From CAVPWP01 sp050789285 (lineage in GTDB: Bacteria > Pseudomonadota > Alphaproteobacteria > Rhodobacterales > Rhodobacteraceae): a stretch of 64,000 nucleotides of DNA. Positions 28,117 through 35,741 of the stretch are shown here, piece by piece. Location: contig NZ_JBOUVX010000001.1 of the NCBI RefSeq assembly GCF_050789285.1, forward strand, positions 1,320,413 through 1,384,412, given 5' to 3'. The notes under the pieces were generated by a model. It made no database searches and had not been told where the DNA came from. It worked only from the letters and a program-made list of their open reading frames with translations. Each line of letters begins with the position of its first letter. Within the stretch, counting starts at the first letter, position 1. A program made the translations under genes and the position numbers.

Positions 28117-28760
28117 GCGTCGCCGGCCCGCAACTGTTCGGTCACTTCGTCGATGACCTGAAGCCACAGCTCGGTCGGCTGCGCACCGACCACGACATGC
28201 TGGTTGGCGATGACGAAGGTCGGCACGCCGGTCACGCCGCGCTGGCGGGCGTGCGCGTCGCGGGCCCGCACGTCCTCGGCATCCGCCTCGGTCGAGAAAA
28301 GCCGCGCGATCATCGCGCGGTCAAGGCCGATGGCGGCGGCGATGTCGGTCAGCACCTCGCGGTCGCCGATGTCGCGGCCTTCGATGAAATAGGCGCGGAA
28401 AAGCGCGGCGACCGCCGCGGTCTGCCGCCCCTCGAGCCCCGCCCAGTGGATCAGCCGGTGCGCGTCAAGCGTGCTGGGCGTGCGGGTGATCCCTTCGAAG
28501 TTGATCGCCAGCCCCGCCCTTTCGGCCGCCGTCACCACCGGGGCATAGGCCCGCACCGCGCCGTCGCGGCCGCCGAACTTGGCCTCCATGTAGGCGCGCC
28601 GCTCCATGCCCTCGGGCGGCATGTCGGGGTTGAGCTGGAAGGGATGCCATTCGATGGCGAAGGGGTGGTCGGGCCGCTGTTCCAGCGCCCGGTCCAGGTT
28701 GGCCTTGCCGATGAAGCACCAGGGGCAGATCGGGTCGGACAGGATATCAAGCTTGATCAT
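28113..28760 (-). CDS. DsbA-family oxidoreductase, FrnE-like
   Basis: A 215-residue thioredoxin-fold protein without signal peptide, hence cytoplasmic. The active motif CPWC lies at about residues 12-15 (LDILSDPICPWCFIGKANLDRAL), and the C-terminal cis-Pro loop GVTGVPTFVIANQHVVVGAQP is typical of the FrnE/2-hydroxychromene isomerase-like branch. The insert PFQLNPDMPPEGMERRAY also fits FrnE. Relatives are linked to polyketide biosynthesis or oxidative-stress tolerance. It overlaps the ligase gene by 14 bases and the MFS gene by four. Confidence 0.87.
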   Translation of the reverse strand: MIKLDILSDPICPWCFIGKANLDRALEQRPDHPFAIEWHPFQLNPDMPPEGMERRAYMEAKFGGRDGAVRAYAPVVTAAERAGLAINFEGITRTPSTLDAHRLIHWAGLEGRQTAAVAALFRAYFIEGRDIGDREVLTDIAAAIGLDRAMIARLFSTEADAEDVRARDAHARQRGVTGVPTFVIANQHVVVGAQPTELWLQVIDEVTEQLRAGDA

Positions 28761-30288
28761 CGGTGGTCTCGGACTGGGTGTCGGGCGTGATCCGCAGCGC
28801 ACGGCGCGCCAGCTTGCCGTTCGCGGCGCGCGGCAGGCCGTCGACGCGGAAGAAGACGCGCGGGCGTTTGTAGGAGGCAAGCCTTTCGGCGCAATGCGCC
28901 GCCAGCTTTGCCTCATCCACGGGACCCTCCGCAACATAAAAGGCCGCGATCACACGGGTTGTGCGGTCAAGCACATGGTCGACGGCAGCGGCCTCGGCCA
29001 CGCCGGGAAAGGCAGTCAGCGCGGCCTCGACCTCAAGCGGCGAGACCCGGAAGCCCCCCGCGGTCAGCAGGTCGTCGGCCCGCCCGATATAGTCGAGCGC
29101 GCCGTCGTCGCGCAGCACCATGCTGTCGCCGGTCAGGAACCAGTCGCCGCGCAGGTGCCGGGCCTCGGCCTCGGGGTCGTGCAGGTAGCCCAGCATCAGG
29201 CCCGGGTCGGCGCGGTGCACGGCAAGGATGCCCGGCATACCCCGGCCGACCGGCTGCCCATCTTCGCCCAGAAGCGCCATGCGGCGGCCGGGCTGGGGAA
29301 AGCCGAGGCTGCCCTCGGGGGCGGGGCGCGCCGGACTGCCCGAGACGAAGGTCGAGCATTCCGATTGTCCGAAGGCCTCGTGGATGTCGGTGCCGGTGCG
29401 GTCGCGCCAGTGCGCGCGGACCTCGTCGGGCAGTTTCTCGCCCGCCGACAGCCCATGCCGCAGCTTGGCCATCGGGGGCAGGGGGCCCTGACGCAGGAGC
29501 CGGCGAAAGACGCCGGGGACGGCGGCGAAGATCGTCACGTCATGGCGCGCGATCAGAAGCGGCAGCGCATCCGCAGAGATCCCCTCGGCCGGGATCAGCG
29601 CGGTCGCGCCCATCGCCCAGGGGTCGAGCAGCCCGGTTCCCAGCGTGTAGGTCCAGTTGAACGCGCCGGCGTGCATGACGCGGTCCTCGGGCGTCAGGCC
29701 ATACCAGCCCTCGACCATCATCCGCCGCGCCCAGACCGCGCGATGGGCGTGGACGACACCGCGCGGCGCGCCGGAGGTGCCCGAGGTATAGACGATGTAG
29801 GCGGCGTCCTCGGCGCCGGTGTCGGCGGCGCGCAGATCGGCCTCGCCCGCTTCGGCCCGCAGGTCGGCCAGGGCCACCACGGGCGCGGGGTGTTCGGGGA
29901 GGGCGACGCCGGCTCCGGCCACGACCAGCGCGGGGTCGAGGTCGGCGGCGATCCGCGTGATCTCGCCCGCGGTCAGCGCGGCCGAGGTGGGGACGGGCAC
30001 ATGCCCCGCCGCGATCGCACCCAGAAAGACGATGGGGAAGTCGACCGAATTGCCGATGCGCAGAAGCACGCGCGTGCCGGGTGCCGGATGCGCGGCGCGG
30101 AACCACGCCGCCGCCCCGCCCACCGCGCGGCTCAGGCGCGCGAAGCTCCACCTGTCGGCGCGGGCGGGTCCGACGACGGCCAGCGCGATCTTGTCGGGGC
30201 AGGCGGCGCCCGCCGCCAGGACATGGGCAGCCAGGTTCAGGCGCGTGGGGCAGGCGGGCGGCGGGCCAAGGTCGACGACGGACAGCAT
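28747..30288 (-). CDS. Acyl/aryl-CoA ligase (AMP-forming, benzoate-CoA ligase-like)
   Basis: A 513-residue adenylate-forming enzyme that would join an organic acid to CoA through an acyl-AMP. Core motifs in order: YIVYTSGTSGAPRGVVHAH (phosphate loop, about 160), HEAFGQSECSTF, GDWFLTGDSM, YIGRADDLLTAGGFRVSPLEVE and the catalytic Lys in AANGKLARRAL near the C-terminus. The early MHAGAFNWTYTLGTGLLDPW resembles benzoate-CoA ligases more than acetyl-CoA synthetase, but the substrate cannot be read from sequence. Start ATG 30288; a longer open frame upstream runs into the divergent regulator. First gene of a three-gene overlapping operon. Confidence 0.85.
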   Translation of the reverse strand: MLSVVDLGPPPACPTRLNLAAHVLAAGAACPDKIALAVVGPARADRWSFARLSRAVGGAAAWFRAAHPAPGTRVLLRIGNSVDFPIVFLGAIAAGHVPVPTSAALTAGEITRIAADLDPALVVAGAGVALPEHPAPVVALADLRAEAGEADLRAADTGAEDAAYIVYTSGTSGAPRGVVHAHRAVWARRMMVEGWYGLTPEDRVMHAGAFNWTYTLGTGLLDPWAMGATALIPAEGISADALPLLIARHDVTIFAAVPGVFRRLLRQGPLPPMAKLRHGLSAGEKLPDEVRAHWRDRTGTDIHEAFGQSECSTFVSGSPARPAPEGSLGFPQPGRRMALLGEDGQPVGRGMPGILAVHRADPGLMLGYLHDPEAEARHLRGDWFLTGDSMVLRDDGALDYIGRADDLLTAGGFRVSPLEVEAALTAFPGVAEAAAVDHVLDRTTRVIAAFYVAEGPVDEAKLAAHCAERLASYKRPRVFFRVDGLPRAANGKLARRALRITPDTQSETTDDQA

Positions 30289-30355
30289 GGCTGCGTCGCT
30301 ACGCGCGCGAGTTGTGCGTTGCAAGCCCGGCGGAGGCCGCCCTATACCGCGCGGC

Positions 30356-30979
30356 ATGAACCCGCGCGATGTCCCCAGCCTGATCCGACTTGCCCGCGAA
30401 AACGGTGCGCAGGACGACCCGCAGCCGCTTGACCTTGGCGCGCGGGTGCGCGAGCTGCGCCAGACCCGGAACTGGACGCTGGAACAGGCGGCGCGGCAGG
30501 CGGGTCTGGCGCGGTCCACCCTGTCGAAGATCGAGAACGGGCAGATGTCGCCCACCTACGACGCGCTGAAAAAGCTGGCCACCGGTCTTCAGATCCCGGT
30601 GCCGCAGCTCTTCACGCCGCCTCGCGCCGAAAAGGTCAACGGCCGGATGGGCGTCACGCGCTCGGGCGAGGGGACGGCCCATGCCACCACCACCTACGAG
30701 CACGAGCTTCTGGGCGGGGCGCTGACGAAGAAGGCCATGCTGCCCTACCGCGCGCGCATCCGGGCACGGGCCATCGACGAGTTCGACGGCTGGGTGCGCC
30801 ACGACGGCGAAGAGTTCCTGTACGTCCTGACCGGCGTGATCCGGCTTTACACCGAGTTCTACGAACCGGTCGAGATGCGCCGGGGCGACAGCGCCTATTA
30901 CGACGCCACGATGGGCCACAACGTCATCTCGCTGAGCGACGACGACGCCACGATCCTTTGGGTCACGACGATGGCCTGA
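30356..30979 (+). CDS. XRE-type regulator with C-terminal cupin sensor
   Basis: A 207-residue transcription factor. A helix-turn-helix of the XRE type occupies about residues 28-84 (LGARVRELRQTRNWTLEQAARQAGLARSTLSKIENGQMSP), and residues 120-205 form a cupin (LPYRARIRARAIDEF, DGEEFLYVLTGVIRLYTEFYEPVEMRRGDSAYYDATMGHNV) that would bind a small ligand. The divergent acyl-CoA ligase gene begins 67 bases away on the other strand, so autoregulation and control of that operon are the natural guess. ATG at 30356 (MNPRDVPSLIRLAREN). Confidence 0.9.
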   Translation: MNPRDVPSLIRLARENGAQDDPQPLDLGARVRELRQTRNWTLEQAARQAGLARSTLSKIENGQMSPTYDALKKLATGLQIPVPQLFTPPRAEKVNGRMGVTRSGEGTAHATTTYEHELLGGALTKKAMLPYRARIRARAIDEFDGWVRHDGEEFLYVLTGVIRLYTEFYEPVEMRRGDSAYYDATMGHNVISLSDDDATILWVTTMA

Positions 30980-31008
30980 GGCGCGGCGCCCCCCCCGGGG
31001 GCCCCGGA

Positions 31009-31125
31009 TCAGAACGCGTCGTCGACGGCGCGCGCGCCTGCCGACAGGTCCTGCCCCAGCCCGTCGACCGTGTTGCAGGCCGAAAGCACAGCCAGAAGGC
31101 CGAAAAGAACAATGATCTTCTTCAT
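31009..31125 (-). CDS. Entericidin A/B-like small lipoprotein
   Basis: A 38-residue peptide, too short for usual length cut-offs. It reads MKKIIVLFGLLAVLSACNTV..., a signal sequence ending in lipobox LSAC, then NTVDGLGQDLSAGARAVDDAF, matching the entericidin family (C-NT..G.G.D....G..I..A). Entericidins form antidote/toxin lipoproteins in enteric bacteria; here a single copy exists. The ribosome-binding GAGGACTGAGC is the last unit of a triplicated repeat that begins at the end of the upstream binding-protein gene, 34 bases away on the same strand. Confidence 0.85.
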   Translation of the reverse strand: MKKIIVLFGLLAVLSACNTVDGLGQDLSAGARAVDDAF

Positions 31126-31129
31126 CTCT

Positions 31130-31171
31130 GCTCAGTCCTCGAAGCTCAGTTCCTGAAGCTCAGTCCTCGTA
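31130..31171. repeat. Three tandem 14-bp repeats
   Basis: Units GCTCAGTCCTCGAA (31130-31143), GCTCAGTTCCTGAA (31144-31157) and GCTCAGTCCTCGTA (31158-31171). The last contains the stop codon and final residues of the solute-binding protein gene; the first contains the Shine-Dalgarno of the entericidin gene on the minus strand. Confidence 0.85.
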
Positions 31172-32977
31172 CCACCAGACATCGGGCTGAAAGCCGATCC
31201 AGTCTCCGTAAACCGGAGTGGTTGCGGGGTACTTAAGTTTGCTGGAATGGGCAATACGCGAGACCGTCGAATGCCAGACCGGAAGGACATAGCGCCCCGA
31301 GGTCAGGATGCGGTCGAGCGCCTGCACGGCGGCGACGAAGTCGTCCTGGCTCTTGGCGTTCAGCATCTCGCCCACCATGGCCTCGATCGCGGGCGACTTC
31401 ACGCCCATCCAGTTGCGCGACCCCGGCGTGTCGGCGGCCTCGGTTCCCCAGTAAAGCAACTGCTCGTTGCCCGGGCTCAGCGACAGGCCGCGCGTGTACC
31501 AGGCCATGTCGAAGTCGAAGCCGTTGGTGCGTTCGGTGAACTGCGCACTGTCGACGGTGGTGATGGTGGGCGTGATGCCAAGGCGCGTCAGCGCGCCGGC
31601 GAAGATGTCGACGATCTGCTGGGGCTCGCTTGCGCCCTGGGTCAGCACGATCTCGAAGGTGAAGGGCTGGCCGGCGGCGTTCTTCATCACGCCGTCCTGC
31701 ACCGTCCAGCCGGCCTGTTCCATAAGGTCGAGCGCCGCCGCGATGCCGGCGCGGTTGCGTTCGGACCCGTCCGAGACGGGCAGGGCATAGCCGTCGATCG
31801 CCCCGGGCAGAAGCTGGTCGGCGAAGGGTTCGAGCAACGCGCGCACGCGGCCCTCGGCCGGCCCCGGCGCCATGCCCAGGACCGAGTTCGAGAAATACGA
31901 GGTGATGCGCGGGTCGTTGCCGCCGTTCAGGGTCTGGCTGATGAATTCGAAGTTGAAGACGTGCAGCATCGCGTCGCGCACGCGCCAGTCGGCGAAGGCG
32001 GGGCGGCGGGTGTTCATCACCAGGCCGGTGATCCCCGAGGGCCGGCCATGGGGGACGAGCGACTTGACGACCTCGCCCGACTGGACGGCGGGAAAGCCAT
32101 ACTGCCTGTCCCACTTGGCGGCGTTGGTTTCGCGCATGGTCGTCAGGATGCCGGCCTTGAAGGCCTCGAACATCACGTTGGCGTCGGCGAAGAATTCCAT
32201 CCGGATCTCGTCGAGGTTGGCCTGCCCGCGCATCAGCGGCAGATCCTTGCCCCAGTAGTCCGGGTCGCGCCGGAGCGAGACGTAGCGGCCGGCCTCGAAG
32301 CTGTCGATCACGTAGGGCGCGGTGGTGATCGGGATCACGTCAAGGCCCGACTCGGCGAAGTCGCGGCCGTCCCATTGCGCCTTCTTCAGGATCGGGCGCA
32401 GGCCCATCAGAAGCGCCAGTTCGCGGTCGGGTTCGGTGAAGGTGAAGCGCACGCTGCGCGGGCCGGTCGCCTCGGCCTTCGCGACCTTGGCCCAGGCACC
32501 GTGGAAGCGGGGATGGCCGACGGTTCCCAGCGTCTCATAGGACCACAGCACATCCTCGACCGTGACGGGGCTTCCGTCCGAGAAGCGGGCCTCTTCGCGA
32601 ATCGTGAATTCGACCCAGCTGCGCGCCTCGTCCGTCTCGACCGATTCGGCGAGAAGGCCGTAAAGGGCGAAGGGCTCGTCCCAGTTCCGGCCCATGAGGC
32701 TTTCGTAGGCGACGTAGGCCAGTTGCCAGGGCGCTCGGCCCTTCAGGATGTGCGGATTGAGCGAATCGAAGCTGCCCACTTCGCCCTGCACGATCCGCCC
32801 GCCCTTCGGCGCGTCGGGGTTGGCATAGGGAAGCGACACAAAATCCGGTGGAAGCGCCGGCTCGCCATACATAGCTATGCCATGCTGCGGTGCGGCCAGG
32901 GTGGCTGTGGCGGCTGCGACCAAAAGTCCCGCCGCGACCATCGCCTGTTTGACGGGCAGGAAGAAAAACGCGCGCAT
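31160..32977 (-). CDS. ABC transporter substrate-binding protein, family 5 (peptide type)
   Basis: A 605-residue periplasmic protein. A signal peptide (MRAFFFLPVKQAMVAAGLLVAAATATLAAP) leads into the family-5 fold: HGIAMYGEPALPPDFVSLPYANPDAPKGG, then ESLMGRNWDEPFALYGLLAESVE, FSDGSPVTVEDVLWSYETL and a C-terminal LPVWHSTVSRIAH. This is the YejA-like branch, which binds oligopeptides or related compounds. No permease or ATPase gene accompanies it here, so it is an orphan binding protein. ATG 32977 keeps the signal peptide; a TTG at 33019 would add 14 residues. Followed by the entericidin gene. Confidence 0.9.
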   Translation of the reverse strand: MRAFFFLPVKQAMVAAGLLVAAATATLAAPQHGIAMYGEPALPPDFVSLPYANPDAPKGGRIVQGEVGSFDSLNPHILKGRAPWQLAYVAYESLMGRNWDEPFALYGLLAESVETDEARSWVEFTIREEARFSDGSPVTVEDVLWSYETLGTVGHPRFHGAWAKVAKAEATGPRSVRFTFTEPDRELALLMGLRPILKKAQWDGRDFAESGLDVIPITTAPYVIDSFEAGRYVSLRRDPDYWGKDLPLMRGQANLDEIRMEFFADANVMFEAFKAGILTTMRETNAAKWDRQYGFPAVQSGEVVKSLVPHGRPSGITGLVMNTRRPAFADWRVRDAMLHVFNFEFISQTLNGGNDPRITSYFSNSVLGMAPGPAEGRVRALLEPFADQLLPGAIDGYALPVSDGSERNRAGIAAALDLMEQAGWTVQDGVMKNAAGQPFTFEIVLTQGASEPQQIVDIFAGALTRLGITPTITTVDSAQFTERTNGFDFDMAWYTRGLSLSPGNEQLLYWGTEAADTPGSRNWMGVKSPAIEAMVGEMLNAKSQDDFVAAVQALDRILTSGRYVLPVWHSTVSRIAHSSKLKYPATTPVYGDWIGFQPDVWWYED

Positions 32978-33056
32978 CTTGCCGACTCTGCTCCTCAAGA
33001 TGTTCTTTGTTGGCCGCAAGCGTAGACCTGCAAGTCAGCCTTTTCAAACTTTTAGC

Positions 33057-33085
33057 TTGGAGAGCGGCGAGAGGTTGCGTATAAC
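33057..33085 (+). promoter_or_regulatory. Probable promoter of a small RNA
   Basis: TTGGAG (33057-33062) and TATAAC (33080-33085) are exactly 17 bases apart on the plus strand. The base before is C, giving CTTG, which also suits heat-shock-type (RpoH) promoters of Rhodobacter. Predicted start near 33092. Confidence 0.5.
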
Positions 33086-33091
33086 CAACTC

Positions 33092-33167
33092 ACTGCTCGA
33101 TAGGTTTCTTGCCTGTATGAAACCTGCCTCAATAACTTAACGCCCGCTTCGTGCGGGCGTTTTTTTT
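33092..33167 (+). ncRNA. Predicted small RNA (about 75 nt, two hairpins)
   Basis: No protein gene on the plus strand explains the strong terminator at 33141-33167, and a promoter-like pair lies just upstream. The transcript between them would contain a 7-bp hairpin AGGTTTC (33102-33108)/GAAACCT (33119-33125) with loop TTGCCTGTAT, a short unpaired stretch (GCCTCAATAACTTAA), then the terminator hairpin, the usual build of a trans-acting small RNA. It lies between the binding-protein gene and an MFS gene, both on the other strand. I cannot match it to a named family; the exact 5' end is a guess. Confidence 0.5.
33139..33167 (+). terminator. Rho-independent terminator
   Basis: CGCCCGC (33141-33147) and GCGGGCG (33153-33159) form the stem around TTCGT, followed by eight T (33160-33167). 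The T-run is on the plus strand only, so it ends a rightward transcript, not the minus-strand MFS gene next to it. Confidence 0.9.
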
Positions 33168-33187
33168 GGGCGTTTCGCGAATGCGGG

Positions 33188-34417
33188 TCAGGCGGGCAAC
33201 AGGACCGACGGGCGGCGTCCGCGGAACAGAATCAACGCCACGATCCCGATGTTCATCAGGTTCCAGGCGATGCCATTCACGAAGGCCATCTGGTAGGATC
33301 CGGTGACGTCGTAGATCCAGCCCGACATCCAGCCGCCAAGCGCCATGCCCACGATGGTGGCGAACATCACCGCGCCGACCCGCGCACCGGCCTCTTTCGG
33401 GGGCATGTATTCGCGCACGACGACCGCATAGCTGGGCACGATTCCGCCCTGGCTGAGGCCAAAGACCATCGAGACGAGGTACAGCGACACGATCCCCCCG
33501 GCGGGCAGGTAGAGCAACAGCGCCAGGCACTGCAGGACCGACCCGATCAGTAGCGTGCGCACACCGCCCAGCCGGTCGGCCAGCAGGCCCGAGATCAGCC
33601 GAGAGACGACGCCCCCCATCAGCATCAGCGACAGCATCTCGGCCCCCACGGCCGGGCCATATCCAAGGTCGACGCAATAGGCCACGATATGAACCTGCGG
33701 CATCGACATCGCCATGCAGCAGCCGATCCCGGCGAGGATCAGCATCCACTGCAGCGTGGCGGGCCGAAAGCCGGTGGCCGCGGCACGGGCGCTTGCGGCG
33801 GCGGCGGCGCGGGCGGTGGCCTCGACCGGGACGCGGGCGCGCAGAAGGAACGACAGCGGCACGACGATCGCGGGCACGATGACCGCCAGCGCCAGATAGG
33901 CCGCGCGCCAGCCGTGATCGGCCTGCACGCCGGACAGAAGCAGCGGCCAGATCGCCCCCGACAGGTAGTTGCCGCTGGCCGCGATCGCCACCGCGATGCC
34001 GCGCCGGCGCAGGAACCAGTGCGAGATGTCGGCGATGAGCGGGCCGAAGCTTGTGGCCGACCCGAAGCCGATCAGGACATGCAGCAGCGACAGCGTCCAG
34101 ACCGATCCGCTGAGGCCCGAGGCGGCGAAGCCCACAGACATCAGCAGCGCCGACGCGATCAGCGCAGGTGTGATGCCGAAGCGGTCGACGACACGTCCGG
34201 TCAGCAGGTTGCCAAGCGCGAAGCCCGCCATCGTCAGCGTGTAGGGCAGCGACGCCCCGGCGCGATCCACGCCGAACTCGGCCTGGACCGAGGGCAGAAC
34301 GACGATTACCGCCCACATGCCCACGTTGCCCGCCACCGCGATGCTCAGCGTCAGGGCAAGACGGCGCCAGGAGGCGCGGCTGTCAAGCGTGTCCGAGGCG
34401 GCGACGAAGGCGGTCAT
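33188..34417 (-). CDS. MFS transporter, substrate unknown
   Basis: A 409-residue permease with 12 hydrophobic segments. The GRVVDRFGITPALI loop between helices 2 and 3 and LADRLGGVRTLLIGS in the second half are the MFS repeats; the YSYVVCR-like IVPSYAVVVREYMPPKEAGARVG resembles oxalate/formate-type and monocarboxylate transporters. That points to organic acids but is weak. The ATG at 34417 is selected because the frame extending to 34543 is Pro/Arg-rich and unlike a transporter N-terminus. Divergent from the 3-hydroxybutyrate dehydrogenase gene by 119 bases, so the pair might share a C4 acid theme. Confidence 0.82.
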   Translation of the reverse strand: MTAFVAASDTLDSRASWRRLALTLSIAVAGNVGMWAVIVVLPSVQAEFGVDRAGASLPYTLTMAGFALGNLLTGRVVDRFGITPALIASALLMSVGFAASGLSGSVWTLSLLHVLIGFGSATSFGPLIADISHWFLRRRGIAVAIAASGNYLSGAIWPLLLSGVQADHGWRAAYLALAVIVPAIVVPLSFLLRARVPVEATARAAAAASARAAATGFRPATLQWMLILAGIGCCMAMSMPQVHIVAYCVDLGYGPAVGAEMLSLMLMGGVVSRLISGLLADRLGGVRTLLIGSVLQCLALLLYLPAGGIVSLYLVSMVFGLSQGGIVPSYAVVVREYMPPKEAGARVGAVMFATIVGMALGGWMSGWIYDVTGSYQMAFVNGIAWNLMNIGIVALILFRGRRPSVLLPA

Positions 34418-34536
34418 GGGCGGGACGCTAGCGCCGCGCCGTCGGGCCGTCCATCGCGCGGGCGCAGCGGCCGCCGGGCCTTTCCTTCGCACCCGCAGCA
34501 TGTATGCTTCGGGCGAAACGAAACCGGAGGGCCCCG

Positions 34537-35310
34537 ATGTCACTGAGCGGAAAGACAGCCGTCATCACCGGATCGAATTCGGGGATCGGTCTGGGCATCG
34601 CCTGGGAACTTGCCCGCGCCGGCGCCGACGTGGTGCTGAACAGCTTCACCGACCGTGACGAGGACCACGCGATCGCGCTTCGGATCGCCGCCGAGACCGG
34701 GGTCAACGCGCGCTATGTCGCGGCCGACATGTCGAAGGGCGACGCGTGCCGCGCCCTGGTCGAGGCGGCCGGGGCCTGCGACATCCTGGTGAACAACGCG
34801 GGCATCCAGCACGTCGCGCCGATCGACGCCTTCCCGGTCGCGAAATGGGACGCGATCATCGCGATCAACCTGACCTCGGCCTTCCACACCACGGCCGCGG
34901 CGCTGCCGATGATGCGCAAGGCGGGCTGGGGCAGGGTGATCAACATCGCGTCGGCCCACGGCCTGACCGCCTCGCCCTACAAGTCGGCCTATGTCGCGGC
35001 CAAGCACGGGATCGTCGGGCTGACCAAGACCACCGCGCTCGAGACCGCGGAAGAGCCGATCACCGCGAACGCGATCTGTCCGGGCTACGTCCTGACGCCG
35101 CTGGTCGAGGCGCAGATCCCCGACCAGATGAAGACGCATGGCATGGATCGCGAAACCGTGGTGCGCGAGGTGATGCTGGCACGCCAGCCCTCGAAGCAGT
35201 TCGCCACGGTCGAACAGATCGGCGGGACCACGGTTTTCCTGTGCTCGGATTCGGCGGCGCAGATCACCGGCACCACGATCAGCGTCGACGGTGGCTGGAC
35301 CGCCCTTTAG
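34537..35310 (+). CDS. bdhA: 3-hydroxybutyrate dehydrogenase
   Basis: A 257-residue short-chain dehydrogenase that interconverts 3-hydroxybutyrate and acetoacetate with NAD, in polyhydroxybutyrate and ketone-body use. The cofactor motif is TGSNSGIGLGIA (11-22), NNAGIQHV is at about 86-93, and the catalytic residues are N111, S139, Y152 and K156 (SAYVAAKHG). The substrate-loop sequence NAICPGYVLTPLVEAQIPDQ and the QPSKQFATVEQIG motif are specific to this subfamily. The start has an excellent ACCGGAGGGCCCCG upstream. Confidence 0.93.
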   Translation: MSLSGKTAVITGSNSGIGLGIAWELARAGADVVLNSFTDRDEDHAIALRIAAETGVNARYVAADMSKGDACRALVEAAGACDILVNNAGIQHVAPIDAFPVAKWDAIIAINLTSAFHTTAAALPMMRKAGWGRVINIASAHGLTASPYKSAYVAAKHGIVGLTKTTALETAEEPITANAICPGYVLTPLVEAQIPDQMKTHGMDRETVVREVMLARQPSKQFATVEQIGGTTVFLCSDSAAQITGTTISVDGGWTAL

Positions 35311-35354
35311 GCACGGCCGCCCCCGGACAACCGGACACCCGGACACAAAGCCCC

Positions 35355-35386
35355 AAAAAGCAAAACGGCCCCGCGAAGGGGGCCGT
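35355..35386 (-). terminator. Terminator of the small membrane protein gene
   Basis: ACGGCCCC (35365-35372) and GGGGCCGT (35379-35386) pair around GCGAAG; on the minus strand the stem is followed by TTTT and then TTTTT. It ends the gene at 35418 and may also slow readthrough from bdhA. Confidence 0.8.
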
Positions 35387-35417
35387 CTGCATCCGGTTTC
35401 CCGGAAGGGTCGTTGGC

Positions 35418-35612
35418 TCAGTCGGCCATCGCGACGGCGGCCACGAGAGCGAGCACGATCACCGGAACGATCCAGGCGCCACCGGTGCCGGTCGATTCTT
35501 CGACGATGATCTCGGGCTCCATGACGGGCTCCGACATGCCGCCGGCGTAGGCAGCGGTGGACATCGTTGCGACGGCGGCGAGGGCGATCGCGGTATTCTT
35601 GATGAGGGTCAT
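35418..35612 (-). CDS. Small secreted/membrane protein of unknown function
   Basis: A 64-residue protein with a signal peptide (MTLIKNTAIALAAVATMSTAAYAGG), an acidic stretch (MSEPVMEPEIIVEES) and a C-terminal hydrophobic helix (GGAWIVPVIVLALVAAVAMAD). I recall such proteins as abundant in Rhodobacteraceae and sometimes mislabelled ferrochelatase; there is nothing enzymatic in it. It has its own terminator and a 129-base upstream gap, so it is a single-gene unit. Strong codon bias and the terminator suggest high expression. Confidence 0.75.
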   Translation of the reverse strand: MTLIKNTAIALAAVATMSTAAYAGGMSEPVMEPEIIVEESTGTGGAWIVPVIVLALVAAVAMAD

Positions 35613-35741
35613 AGTTGCACCTGTGTGGTTAGATTGCGAATTTCTCTCTAGCCCTCACCGGCGCGCGCAGCAATCGGGAACTGTGATGGAGTTAACGCCT
35701 TGTTGCGTTATTGATACAGCGCCCGCTTTCGTCAGGCGTGG

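Noticed and set aside
33139..33167. Terminator read as the end of the minus-strand MFS gene
   Set aside because: The T-run follows the stem on the plus strand only; on the minus strand the stem is followed by GTTAAGTTATTG, so it serves a rightward transcript.
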